A stretch of DNA of 7,967 nt from Streptococcaceae bacterium (GCA_031285105.1 JAITWV010000418.1:1-7967); one strand, 5' to 3'. Counted from the stretch's first letter, positions 1 to 6,156 are shown. Notes: generated by a model from the letters alone, not told the origin. Program-made: numbers and translations.

Positions 1-1
1 T

Positions 2-280
2 TCTGAGTATCCAATTAAAGGTCGTGGTGGTAAGGGAATTAAAACCGCAAATATTACCCCAAAAAATGGAAAATTAGTTGGATTATCGACAGTCACAGGC
101 GAAGAAGATTTGATGGTCATTAATGATAAAGGAGTCATCATTCGTTTTGCGGTTGAAGATGTTTCACAAACCAGCCGTTCAACACAAGGCGTTCGGTTAA
201 TGCGAATGGAAAGTGAAGCAAATGTCGTAACAATGGCAGTCGTTGAAAAAGAAGAAGAAACAACTGACGAAGAAGAATAA
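2..280 (+). CDS. gyrA: DNA gyrase subunit A, C-terminal fragment
   Basis: The reading frame is open from base 2 to a TAA at 278-280 and encodes the last 92 residues of GyrA; the start lies outside the window. GyrA is the DNA-breaking and wrapping subunit of gyrase, which introduces negative supercoils using ATP hydrolysed by GyrB. The visible part belongs to the C-terminal beta-pinwheel that wraps DNA. It contains the stretch YPIKGRGGKGIKTANIT near its beginning, followed by GEEDLMVINDKGVIIRF and SRSTQGVRLMRM, all typical of the last pinwheel blades. It ends in an acidic tail (EKEEETTDEEE), common in Firmicute GyrA. ParC is the main alternative, but the blade sequences and the following rpsF operon favour GyrA. 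A terminator follows directly, so gyrA ends its transcription unit. Confidence 0.93.
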   Translation, partial: SEYPIKGRGGKGIKTANITPKNGKLVGLSTVTGEEDLMVINDKGVIIRFAVEDVSQTSRSTQGVRLMRMESEANVVTMAVVEKEEETTDEEE

Positions 281-286
281 AATAAT

Positions 287-333
287 ATCCCCTTTAAATT
301 CTGGATTTAAGCTGAATTTGGAGGGGATTTTCT
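287..333 (+). terminator. Intrinsic terminator of gyrA
   Basis: ATCCCCTTTAAATTC (287-301) pairs with GAATTTGGAGGGGAT (314-328) through 15 bp, including two U-G wobbles, around a 12-base loop. A short T-rich tail (328-333) follows. It lies 7 bases after the gyrA stop. Confidence 0.85.
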
Positions 334-362
334 ATGTGAATTTCATGTTAGTAATTTAGTTT

Positions 363-378
363 TGTTTCACGTGAAACA
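363..378. promoter_or_regulatory. parS site 1 (ParB/Spo0J binding)
   Basis: The 16-bp perfect palindrome TGTTTCACGTGAAACA fits the Firmicute parS consensus TGTTNCACGTGAAACA. ParB (Spo0J) binds such sites, spreads along the DNA and loads SMC at the origin-proximal chromosome. It lies in the gyrA-deacetylase gap. Its right end is about 17 bases upstream of a TATAAG sequence (396-401), so it may overlap the deacetylase promoter. Two identical copies occur at 2647 and 3540. Confidence 0.92.
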
Positions 379-395
379 TTTGAGCAAACTTATTG

Positions 396-401
396 TATAA
401 G
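396..401 (+). promoter_or_regulatory. Possible -10 element of the deacetylase gene
   Basis: TATAAG lies 53 bases before the ATG of the deacetylase gene. No good -35 hexamer is found at 16-18 bases upstream: the position is occupied by the right half of parS (GAAACA). The promoter is therefore a weak prediction, although a promoter somewhere after the gyrA terminator is expected. Confidence 0.3.
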
Positions 402-453
402 AAAAGAAAACGTGCTACATTTATCGGTATTAAGAATGGGGATGGAGACTTAA

Positions 454-1938
454 ATGAAAAAAAACAAATTATATCTAGGAGTTTTTACAAGTATATTAGC
501 CATTGCAGCAATCAGTTTCTTTTTCTTTCATCAAACACACACAGTAAATGCCAAGAAAGCAGCGTTTCAACCAATTTCAGCGAATGAATTAAAAGCAAGA
601 ACGCTTAAAGGTATTTCAATACAGACAATCACCAATAATGAAAACGGTTATTTGGTCATTCATTACCCGCAAACTGAAAATTTACAGGTAAACAAAATGA
701 TTCAAGAATTAGTAGATGAAAATGTTCAAGCTTATAAAAACGAAGCAGTTGCACATGAAGCAGACGGAAAATTAGAATATTATTTAACCTTTGAAACACA
801 TCGTTTGTCAGAAAACATTATCAGTTTTAAGTTTGATAAAACCCAAATTGCACCTTATTTGGCACACCCTGTTGCAGAAATTATTACTAAAACATTTAAT
901 TTGCAAACAGGTAAAGAAATCAAATTAATTGATTTGTTGACTAAAAAAGAAGATGTTAAAGTGATTTCAAATGAAATTTATAATGGATTAAAAAATACAC
1001 CAGCTTATAAAGGCAATCAAGCTGAATTGGATACTTTAAAAAATGGCTTAGCAGCAGATAATGAAAGCAATTTTCAATCATTTGTTTTAGACGATTCATC
1101 AATTATATTTTATTTTAGCCCTTATCAAATTGGCTCTGGGATGAATCAAACCAACTCATTTTCCATCAAGCTAGAGAAACTAAAAAATATTTTCAAACCG
1201 GAGATGCTAGAAAATGTCTTTACAACAGTTGAGACATCCGATTCAAACGAGACAAGTAGTGCTATACAAGAAAACAAGCAAACACCAAAAACAACACAGG
1301 AAAATAAAGTAGATACCCAGAATTTACAAGGAAAAAAACTAATTGCCCTGACTTTTGATGATGGACCAGATCCTAATTCAACGCCACAATTAATAGAATA
1401 CTTGAAATCAGAAGGCATTCATGCAACGTTTTTTGTTTTGGGAAGTAGGGTTGAATTTTATCCACAAATCGTACAAGAGGCTTATCGCAATGGCAATCAA
1501 ATTGGTTCACATACTTATAATCACTATAACTTAAGTACCATTTCACCTGAAATTGCTAAGGATGAAATTGATAAAATACAAGCAATCATTGCCCAAACAA
1601 TTGGTCATGCGCCACAAGGATTAAGACCACCTTATGGTTCAATCACACCAGCAATTGCCGCAATGACGAATCAACCAGTTATTGAATGGAGTGTTGATAC
1701 ACTAGATTGGCAATCAAAAAATCCCGATGCTATTTACAGTGAAGTGATGAATAGTACAACAGACGGCTCGATTATTTTAATGCATGATATTTACACAACA
1801 ACTGTTGAAGCAGTTAAAAGAATCGTTCCTGAATTGAAAGCACAAGACTATACATTTGTCACTGTTGATCAACTAATACAAGCACGTGCACAAGTAGTAA
1901 ATGGGCAAGAATATTATTCACTACCACCACAACCATAG
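454..1938 (+). CDS. Membrane-anchored polysaccharide (peptidoglycan) deacetylase, PgdA/PdaC-like
   Basis: A 494-residue protein that probably removes N-acetyl groups from peptidoglycan outside the membrane, a modification that lowers lysozyme sensitivity in related bacteria. Residues about 5-25 form a signal anchor after MKKNK. Residues about 60-255 resemble the DUF4163/DUF3298 region of PdaC, PgdA and RsiV. A Thr/Gln/Lys-rich linker (about 262-293) leads to a NodB-type deacetylase domain (about 295-480). All catalytic motifs are present: TFDDGP (300-305, base D302, metal ligand D303), GSHTYNH (metal ligands H353 and H357), RPPYG (391-395), DTLDW (415-419) and LMHD with catalytic H444. The start follows GGAG at 444-447 with a 6-base spacer. 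It is monocistronic between two terminators. Whether the substrate is GlcNAc or MurNAc, or another surface glycan, cannot be decided here. Its place between gyrA and rpsF is unusual. Confidence 0.88.
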   Translation: MKKNKLYLGVFTSILAIAAISFFFFHQTHTVNAKKAAFQPISANELKARTLKGISIQTITNNENGYLVIHYPQTENLQVNKMIQELVDENVQAYKNEAVAHEADGKLEYYLTFETHRLSENIISFKFDKTQIAPYLAHPVAEIITKTFNLQTGKEIKLIDLLTKKEDVKVISNEIYNGLKNTPAYKGNQAELDTLKNGLAADNESNFQSFVLDDSSIIFYFSPYQIGSGMNQTNSFSIKLEKLKNIFKPEMLENVFTTVETSDSNETSSAIQENKQTPKTTQENKVDTQNLQGKKLIALTFDDGPDPNSTPQLIEYLKSEGIHATFFVLGSRVEFYPQIVQEAYRNGNQIGSHTYNHYNLSTISPEIAKDEIDKIQAIIAQTIGHAPQGLRPPYGSITPAIAAMTNQPVIEWSVDTLDWQSKNPDAIYSEVMNSTTDGSIILMHDIYTTTVEAVKRIVPELKAQDYTFVTVDQLIQARAQVVNGQEYYSLPPQP

Positions 1939-1947
1939 AATTAACTT

Positions 1948-1988
1948 AACCCTTCAAATTTACCTTTGGATAGAATTGGAGGGTTTTT
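1948..1988 (+). terminator. Intrinsic terminator of the deacetylase gene
   Basis: AACCCTTCAAATT (1948-1960) pairs with AATTGGAGGGTT (1974-1985), with one bulged A and one U-G wobble, and is followed by a run of T (1984-1988). It starts 9 bases after the stop codon. The right arm resembles that of the gyrA terminator. Confidence 0.85.
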
Positions 1989-2218
1989 AATCGCAAATTT
2001 TTAAAAAGCTATATAGTTTATTGAAAAATCAATCATGACATATTACTTTATAGAACATTTGATAAGCAAACATTGGATGAATTATTAAGCATTTCAAATA
2101 TCGCACTAAGAAAGAATTGACGTCAGGACCAAATTTATAAGCAAAAAAGAATGTTTTGAATTAAGAAATTAATATTTCGTTAAATTAATTCAAACTACCC
2201 AACTCCCTATTATAAAAG
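1989..2218. other. AT-rich intergenic stretch with no recognised gene
   Basis: This is most of the 389-base gap between the deacetylase and rpsF. No reading frame with a start and ribosome binding site is visible. The longest open run is about 31 codons (roughly 2022-2120), with no start I trust. A loose inverted repeat, GAATTAA (2158-2164) and TTAATTC (2185-2191), lies just upstream of the rpsF promoter and is so AT-rich that chance is likely; the same tract could act as an UP-type element. A decayed gene cannot be excluded. Confidence 0.5.
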
Positions 2219-2247
2219 TAGACAGAAATCAAAAATCAATGTATAAT
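2219..2247 (+). promoter_or_regulatory. Promoter of the rpsF-ssb-rpsR operon
   Basis: TAGACA (2219-2224, one mismatch to TTGACA) and a perfect TATAAT (2242-2247) are separated by 17 bases. The upstream DNA is rich in A and T. Transcription would begin near 2254, giving a leader of about 75 bases before the rpsF ATG. This is a vegetative sigma-A type promoter. Confidence 0.85.
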
Positions 2248-2257
2248 GTCAACTTGT

Positions 2258-2316
2258 GAGTGCTCTATTTAAGAGTTCTCCTTGCTGAAAACTATCAGCC
2301 ATAGACCAAAAGGAGG
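2258..2316 (+). promoter_or_regulatory. Structured rpsF leader with anti-Shine-Dalgarno sequence
   Basis: GAGTGCTCT (2258-2266) and AGAGTTCTC (2272-2280) form a 9-position hairpin with one mismatch and one G-U pair. A second small hairpin joins GCTG (2284-2287) to CAGC (2296-2299). CTCCTT (2278-2283) is exactly complementary to AAGGAG (2310-2315), the rpsF ribosome binding site, and would enclose the second hairpin. The first hairpin and the anti-SD pairing share bases 2278-2280, so the two compete. Leaders upstream of rpsF that bind the S6:S18 complex are known in many bacteria. The bulged CCG typical of that motif is not evident to me, so membership of the family is open. Confidence 0.5.
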
Positions 2317-2327
2317 TGTACAAATCA

Positions 2328-2621
2328 ATGACTAACTATGATGTAACTTATATCATTCGTCCAAACATTGATGAAGAAGCAAAAACTGCTTTAGTAGAAC
2401 GTTTCAACAACATTCTAACAGAAAACGGTGCAGAAGTTACCGAATCTAAAGAGTGGGAAAAACGTCGCTTAGCATACGAAATCAATGATTTCCGCGAAGG
2501 TATCTACCACGTATTAAAAGTTTCTGCTCCATCAACATCAGCGGCTTTAGTTGAATTTGATCGTTTAGCTAAAATCAATGACGACATTATGCGTCACATG
2601 ATCGTTAAATTAGAAGCTTAA
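2328..2621 (+). CDS. rpsF: Small ribosomal subunit protein S6 (bS6)
   Basis: A 97-residue protein of the usual S6 length. It binds 16S rRNA in the central domain of the 30S subunit as a heterodimer with S18, which is encoded two genes downstream. The sequence starts MTNYDVTYIIRPNIDEE and contains the conserved EWEKRRLAYEINDFREGIYHVL region; the C-terminus runs to MRHMIVKLEA. The ATG at 2328 is chosen over an in-frame GTG at 2316 because the GTG overlaps the AAGGAGG ribosome binding site (2310-2316), while the ATG lies 11 bases after it and gives the family's normal N-terminus. It is the first gene of the rpsF-ssb-rpsR operon. The leader upstream suggests translational feedback by S6:S18, which is inference. 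Confidence 0.97.
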   Translation: MTNYDVTYIIRPNIDEEAKTALVERFNNILTENGAEVTESKEWEKRRLAYEINDFREGIYHVLKVSAPSTSAALVEFDRLAKINDDIMRHMIVKLEA

Positions 2622-2646
2622 TTCTAATTTATGATGGAAGGAATGA

Positions 2647-2662
2647 TGTTTCACGTGAAACA
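2647..2662. promoter_or_regulatory. parS site 2, between rpsF and ssb
   Basis: The palindrome TGTTTCACGTGAAACA is identical to sites 1 and 3, and its symmetry extends one base each side to 18 bp. It sits in the 85-base spacer inside the rpsF operon, so it is both a likely ParB site in DNA and a self-complementary element in the mRNA. GGAA (2640-2643) and TTCC (2666-2669) could lengthen the RNA hairpin across a 2x2 internal loop. No T-run follows, so it is not a standard terminator. Confidence 0.92.
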
Positions 2663-2706
2663 TTTTTCCAATCAAGAAGAGATAATACGAAGGGAGATGT
2701 AAGAAA

Positions 2707-3240
2707 ATGATTAATAATGTTGTATTAGTAGGACGTTTAACAAAAGATGCAGATTTGCGTTATACTCCTAACAATCGTGCTGTTGCTACATTTACTTTGG
2801 CAGTGAATCGTCAGTTCAAGAATCCGCAAGGACAATATGATGCTGACTTTATCAATGTCGTAATTTGGGGGCAATCAGCAGAAGCTTTAGCGAAATATAC
2901 AAGCAAGGGTAGCCAAATTGGCGTTACAGGTCGCATACAGACTCGTAATTATGAAAACCAACAAGGTCAACGTGTATATGTGACTGAGGTTGTTGCAGAT
3001 AGTTTCCAATTCTTGGAATCAAGAGCAACATCACAAGAACGTGGCACAGGAAACTTTGATTCTGCAGCAAGACAAAACTACACTAATGATGCAGCACCAA
3101 ATAATTTTTCAAACAACTCTCAAAGTAGTAACTTCTCAGATAACTCATCACAACAATCATCAAATTTTAGTCGTAATGACGCATTATTTGGTGGTGGGGA
3201 TGCTCCAATTGATATTCCTGATGATGATTTACCATTCTAA
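2707..3240 (+). CDS. ssb: Single-stranded DNA-binding protein
   Basis: A 177-residue SSB that coats single-stranded DNA during replication, repair and recombination and recruits partner proteins through its C-terminal tip. Residues 1 to about 107 form the OB-fold domain, with the typical start MINNVVLVGRLTKDADLRY, the core segment DFINVVIWGQSAEALAKY, and GRIQTRNYENQQGQRVYVTEVV. The region from about 108 to 165 is a disordered linker rich in Asn, Ser and Gln with three NFS repeats. The protein ends in DIPDDDLPF, the canonical acidic tail that docks PriA, RecO and other partners. The start follows AGGGAG (2691-2696) with a 10-base spacer. It lies between rpsF and rpsR, the standard Firmicute arrangement, and probably shares their promoter. 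The presence of the full tail indicates the essential housekeeping SSB. Confidence 0.97.
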   Translation: MINNVVLVGRLTKDADLRYTPNNRAVATFTLAVNRQFKNPQGQYDADFINVVIWGQSAEALAKYTSKGSQIGVTGRIQTRNYENQQGQRVYVTEVVADSFQFLESRATSQERGTGNFDSAARQNYTNDAAPNNFSNNSQSSNFSDNSSQQSSNFSRNDALFGGGDAPIDIPDDDLPF

Positions 3241-3279
3241 TTGCTCAAGCAAAATCTACTAAAGAAAGGAAATATCACA

Positions 3280-3522
3280 ATGGCAATGCAACAACGTCGC
3301 GGCGGTCGTCGTCGTAAAAAAGTTGACTTTATCGCAGCTAACAAAATTGAATACATCGATTATAAAGATGTTGAATTATTAAAACGTTTCATTTCAGAAT
3401 CAGGTAAGATTTTACCTCGTCGTGTAACTGGAACTGGCGCGAAAAACCAACGTAAATTAACAGTAGCTATTAAACGCGCTCGTATCATGGGATTACTTCC
3501 ATTCGTACAAGGCGAAAACTAG
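3280..3522 (+). CDS. rpsR: Small ribosomal subunit protein S18 (bS18)
   Basis: An 80-residue basic protein of normal S18 length that binds 16S rRNA together with S6. It begins MAMQQRRGGRRRKKVDF and contains the conserved DYKDVELLKRFISESGKILPRRVTGTGAKNQRKL region and a C-terminal AIKRARIMGLLPF. The ATG at 3280 is chosen because it is preceded by GAAAGGA (3264-3270) at a 9-base distance. A longer frame starting at a TTG at 3241 would add 13 unrelated residues and has no ribosome binding site. It is the last gene of the rpsF operon; the terminator begins 6 bases after its stop and contains parS site 3. Confidence 0.97.
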   Translation: MAMQQRRGGRRRKKVDFIAANKIEYIDYKDVELLKRFISESGKILPRRVTGTGAKNQRKLTVAIKRARIMGLLPFVQGEN

Positions 3523-3527
3523 TATAT

Positions 3528-3570
3528 AAAAGGATTGATTGTTTCACGTGAAACAATCAATCCTTTTTTT
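3528..3570 (+). terminator. Intrinsic terminator of the rpsF operon, built around parS
   Basis: Bases 3528-3567 form a perfect 40-bp palindrome: AAAAGGATTGATTGTTTCAC (3528-3547) is followed directly by its reverse complement (3548-3567). As RNA, it folds into a hairpin of up to about 18 bp with a minimal loop at the central ACGT, ending in a run of seven T (3564-3570). It is placed 6 bases after the rpsR stop. The centre of the stem is parS site 3. Confidence 0.93.
3540..3555. promoter_or_regulatory. parS site 3, inside the rpsR terminator stem
   Basis: TGTTTCACGTGAAACA, identical to the copies at 363 and 2647. It forms the exact centre of the 40-bp palindromic terminator. It lies 893 bases from site 2. 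The same bases probably work as a ParB site in DNA and a transcription terminator in RNA. Confidence 0.92.
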
Positions 3571-3633
3571 ATTTTCTCAATTTACATCTTTTCTTTTATT
3601 TATGGCTTAAATTTATAATTAATAGCAGAACTA

Positions 3634-3642
3634 TGGTAGAAT
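3634..3642 (+). promoter_or_regulatory. Probable extended -10 promoter of gdpP
   Basis: TGGTAGAAT (3634-3642) is an extended -10 element (TGn followed by TAGAAT), 41 bases before the gdpP start. The expected -35 region (about 3612-3619) is only AT-rich, as is common when an extended -10 is present. A promoter is expected here because a strong terminator ends the previous operon. Confidence 0.5.
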
Positions 3643-3683
3643 AATCTTGTTACGTATAGTTTAATTTTATTAAGGAGAAGATT

Positions 3684-5657
3684 ATGAAAAAACCAACGAT
3701 TAAAGATATTTTGCTCTATCTTAGTGCAATGACTTTAGCTGGAATTGCTGGTATCATCATTCTTCCTGCGAATTGGATGCAAATTGCTTGGTCGGTATTT
3801 ATAGGAATCGTTTTAATCTTATTTACTTGGCGAATGTTAAAAATGATTGATATAAAAGAACTAGAAATGATTCGATATACCAATCAACAAGCTGAAGAAT
3901 CAATTAAAAAAGTTTTGGATACCATGCCACTTGGAGTTATTCGTTACAATCGTGAAACTTTTGAAGGCATTTGGATGAACCCTTATGCTGATTATGTTTA
4001 TACCGCTGAGGGAATGCAGATAGATAAAGCAGTTATTCAATCAATACTTGCACTTGATGAACAAAAAATTTCATTTTTGAATGTGGGTGAAAAGCAATAT
4101 TATTATTATTTATATAAAGAAGATGGTTTAATATATTTTATCGATACAACGAGTGAAAAGTTGATGAAAGATGAAGTGAAAAATCGTCAATTGGTAATCG
4201 GAACAATTTCAGTTGATAATTATGATGATATTGCTGAAACAATGGAAGAAAAAGAACTTTCTATTTTGAACAGCATGACAACTTCCATTATTACAGATTG
4301 GTTGCGTGAGCATAAAGTCTATTCCAGACGCTTGAATCGAGAACGCTATTTCTTTGTTACTAGATATAAAACCTTAGAGCAAATGATTGCCAATAAGTTT
4401 GATTTGGTGGAAAATTTCCGTTTAAAGATGCGTGAAAATGGGACACCTTTAACTCTTTCAATGGGAATTGGTTATGGCATGGCTAGTTCAATTGAGATTG
4501 GAAAAATATCTGCGAATAATTTAGAAATTGCTTTAGTTCGCGGTGGTGATCAAGTGGTTGTTAAAGAAGATCGAGAAAGTTCAAGACCACAATATTTCGG
4601 TGGAAAATCAGCTTCAGTTGTCAAACGTACACGGGTGCGAACAAGAGCAATGGGAACTGCATTAAAAGGCTTGATTCAAGAAGCAGATGAAGTATATATT
4701 ATGGGCCATCGTTTTCCGGATATGGATGCAATTGGAGCAGCATTTGGGCTTTTACACTTAACTAGAGAATACGAAAAAGATGGTTATGTTGTTTTAGATC
4801 CAGCACAAAATATTGCAGATGTTGAACGTTGTATGCAAGAAATTCAAACCATTCCACTTCTTTTTGATGCAATTATCAAACCCAAAGAAGCAATGATGAA
4901 TAAAAAAGAAAATTCATTACTTATTATGATTGATTACAACAAGCCAAGTCTTTCAATTTCTCAACATCTTTATAGAGAGTTTAGTAAAGTGGTCATTATT
5001 GATCACCATAGACGAAGTGAAGAATTTCCTGAAAATCCACTGTTAAGTTATATTGAAAGTGGTGCAAGTTCAGCTAGTGAATTAGTGACTGAATTAATTC
5101 AATTTCATTCTGGTCGCAAAAATAAATTACTCAGTTTAGAAGCAACTTTACTAATGGCAGGAATTGTTGTTGATACCAAAAATTTTCAAATGCAAACCAC
5201 TTCAAGAACTTTTGATACAGCAAGTTTCTTGCGATCAATGGGGGCTGATAGTGTCAAAGTGCAGAATTTATTATCTAGTGATTTAACTAGTTATATGGAT
5301 ATGAATGAATTAATTTCTAATAATGAATTTGTCACAGAAGATATGATTATTGCCTCTGGTGTCGAGGAAAAACAATATGATAGTGTAACTTCTGCCAAAG
5401 CTGCTGATACTATATTATCGTTTAGTGGTATTCATGCTTCATTTGTTATTTCAAGAAGACCAGATGCGAAAGTTGCAATTTCATCAAGAAGTACAAATGA
5501 TATTAATGTTCAATTAATTATGGAAAAAATGGGTGGCGGTGGACATTTTAATAATGCAGCTGTTCAACTAGAAGGCACCAATGTTCAAATGGTTCGCCAA
5601 GAATTAATCGAAGTAATCCATGCCAATATGGATGAAATATATGGGAGGAAAAAATAA
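3684..5657 (+). CDS. gdpP: Cyclic-di-AMP phosphodiesterase GdpP (DHH/DHHA1 family)
   Basis: A 657-residue membrane enzyme, full length for GdpP, that hydrolyses c-di-AMP to pApA and so affects osmolyte uptake, cell-wall stress and beta-lactam tolerance. Two membrane helices (about 9-28 and 30-52) lead to a degenerate PAS domain (about 65-160), a degenerate GGDEF domain (about 170-305, ending RGGDQVVVK) that lacks a real GGDEF motif, and the DHH/DHHA1 catalytic part (about 335-650). Catalytic motifs are intact: GHRFPDMDAIGA with H342, D346 and D348, D417 in IDYN, the DHH triad at 440-442, and GGGGH at 617-621 in DHHA1. The start follows AAGGAG (3672-3677) with a 6-base spacer. It is separated by 2 bases from rplI, whose ribosome binding site lies in its last codons, so the two are co-transcribed and probably translationally coupled. 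No truncation or missing key residue is seen. Confidence 0.96.
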   Translation: MKKPTIKDILLYLSAMTLAGIAGIIILPANWMQIAWSVFIGIVLILFTWRMLKMIDIKELEMIRYTNQQAEESIKKVLDTMPLGVIRYNRETFEGIWMNPYADYVYTAEGMQIDKAVIQSILALDEQKISFLNVGEKQYYYYLYKEDGLIYFIDTTSEKLMKDEVKNRQLVIGTISVDNYDDIAETMEEKELSILNSMTTSIITDWLREHKVYSRRLNRERYFFVTRYKTLEQMIANKFDLVENFRLKMRENGTPLTLSMGIGYGMASSIEIGKISANNLEIALVRGGDQVVVKEDRESSRPQYFGGKSASVVKRTRVRTRAMGTALKGLIQEADEVYIMGHRFPDMDAIGAAFGLLHLTREYEKDGYVVLDPAQNIADVERCMQEIQTIPLLFDAIIKPKEAMMNKKENSLLIMIDYNKPSLSISQHLYREFSKVVIIDHHRRSEEFPENPLLSYIESGASSASELVTELIQFHSGRKNKLLSLEATLLMAGIVVDTKNFQMQTTSRTFDTASFLRSMGADSVKVQNLLSSDLTSYMDMNELISNNEFVTEDMIIASGVEEKQYDSVTSAKAADTILSFSGIHASFVISRRPDAKVAISSRSTNDINVQLIMEKMGGGGHFNNAAVQLEGTNVQMVRQELIEVIHANMDEIYGRKK

Positions 5658-5659
5658 AG

Positions 5660-6112
5660 ATGAAAGTAATTTTCTTACAAGATGTAAAAGGTAAAGGAAA
5701 AAAAGGTGAAGTAAAAGAAGTACCAACTGGTTATGCGAATAATTTCTTATTGAAAAAAGGATTAGCTAAAGAAGCAACCAATCAAGCAATGAGTGAATTA
5801 CAAGGAAAGAAAAAGGCACAAGATAAATTAGATGCAGAAGTTTTTGCAGAAGCTCAAAATTTAAAAGCGCTCTTTGACAAGGAAGATACTATTGTAAAAA
5901 TTACCGCCAAAGCAGGAGAAGATGGGCGATTATTTGGTTCAATTCCCTCAAAACAAATTGCTGAAGCTTTAGAACAACAATACAAATTGAAAATGGATAA
6001 ACGCAAACTTCAATTAAAAGAGCCAATTCGTGTATTAGGCTTAAAAGAAGTACCAGCAAAATTGCATCCGAAGGTAACAGCGATTTTGCGCGTTCAAGTT
6101 GTCGCAGAATAA
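5660..6112 (+). CDS. rplI: Large ribosomal subunit protein L9 (bL9)
   Basis: A 150-residue protein of standard L9 length. L9 binds 23S rRNA near the L1 stalk and spans out from the 50S subunit by a long helix. The N-terminal domain shows the family signature MKVIFLQDVKGKGKKGEVKEVPTGYANNFLL, followed by the connecting helix (about residues 41-75) and a C-terminal domain with EDGRLFGSIPSKQIAEAL and a final LHPKVTAILRVQVV. The usual R-N-F-L of the N-terminal signature is N-N-F-L here. The start ATG is 2 bases after the gdpP stop; GGGAGG (5643-5648) inside the end of gdpP serves as its ribosome binding site, 11 bases upstream. In most relatives dnaB follows, but here a terminator and an unrelated gene follow. 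Confidence 0.97.
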   Translation: MKVIFLQDVKGKGKKGEVKEVPTGYANNFLLKKGLAKEATNQAMSELQGKKKAQDKLDAEVFAEAQNLKALFDKEDTIVKITAKAGEDGRLFGSIPSKQIAEALEQQYKLKMDKRKLQLKEPIRVLGLKEVPAKLHPKVTAILRVQVVAE

Positions 6113-6156
6113 AAATGATGTTAAAATAAAGGTCCTTGGCAGGGGCGTGTTCAAAT

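Noticed and set aside
393..587. A + strand frame overlapping the start of the deacetylase
   Set aside because: It overlaps the signal anchor of the better-supported gene in another frame, and lacks a convincing start and ribosome binding site.
1146..1418. Open frame on the - strand within the deacetylase gene
   Set aside because: It is antisense to a gene with intact catalytic motifs and has no homology that I recognise; it is a shadow of the + strand codons. The same holds for minus-strand frames at 6310-6679 and 7254-7550.
1458..1466. A perfect DnaA box, TTATCCACA
   Set aside because: It is single, lies inside the deacetylase coding sequence where it encodes ordinary Phe-Tyr-Pro-Gln codons, and has no neighbouring boxes. 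A chance hit is plausible.
2022..2120. Possible remnant of a decayed gene in the gap before rpsF
   Set aside because: An open run of about 31 codons with no start or ribosome binding site and no recognised protein family; the AT-rich sequence gives such runs by chance.
2990..3262. A + strand frame within ssb
   Set aside because: It overlaps ssb out of frame, with a composition (Gln, His, Met) produced by the repetitive linker codons.
363..3555. Reading the CACGTG palindromes as an operator of a local repressor
   Set aside because: The full 16-bp match to the parS consensus and the origin-proximal location explain them better; the sites are also not placed consistently relative to promoters.
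6131..6150. Locally GC-rich block between rplI and its terminator
   Set aside because: Only a 4-bp hairpin can be drawn and it matches no regulatory motif I know; too short to support a claim.
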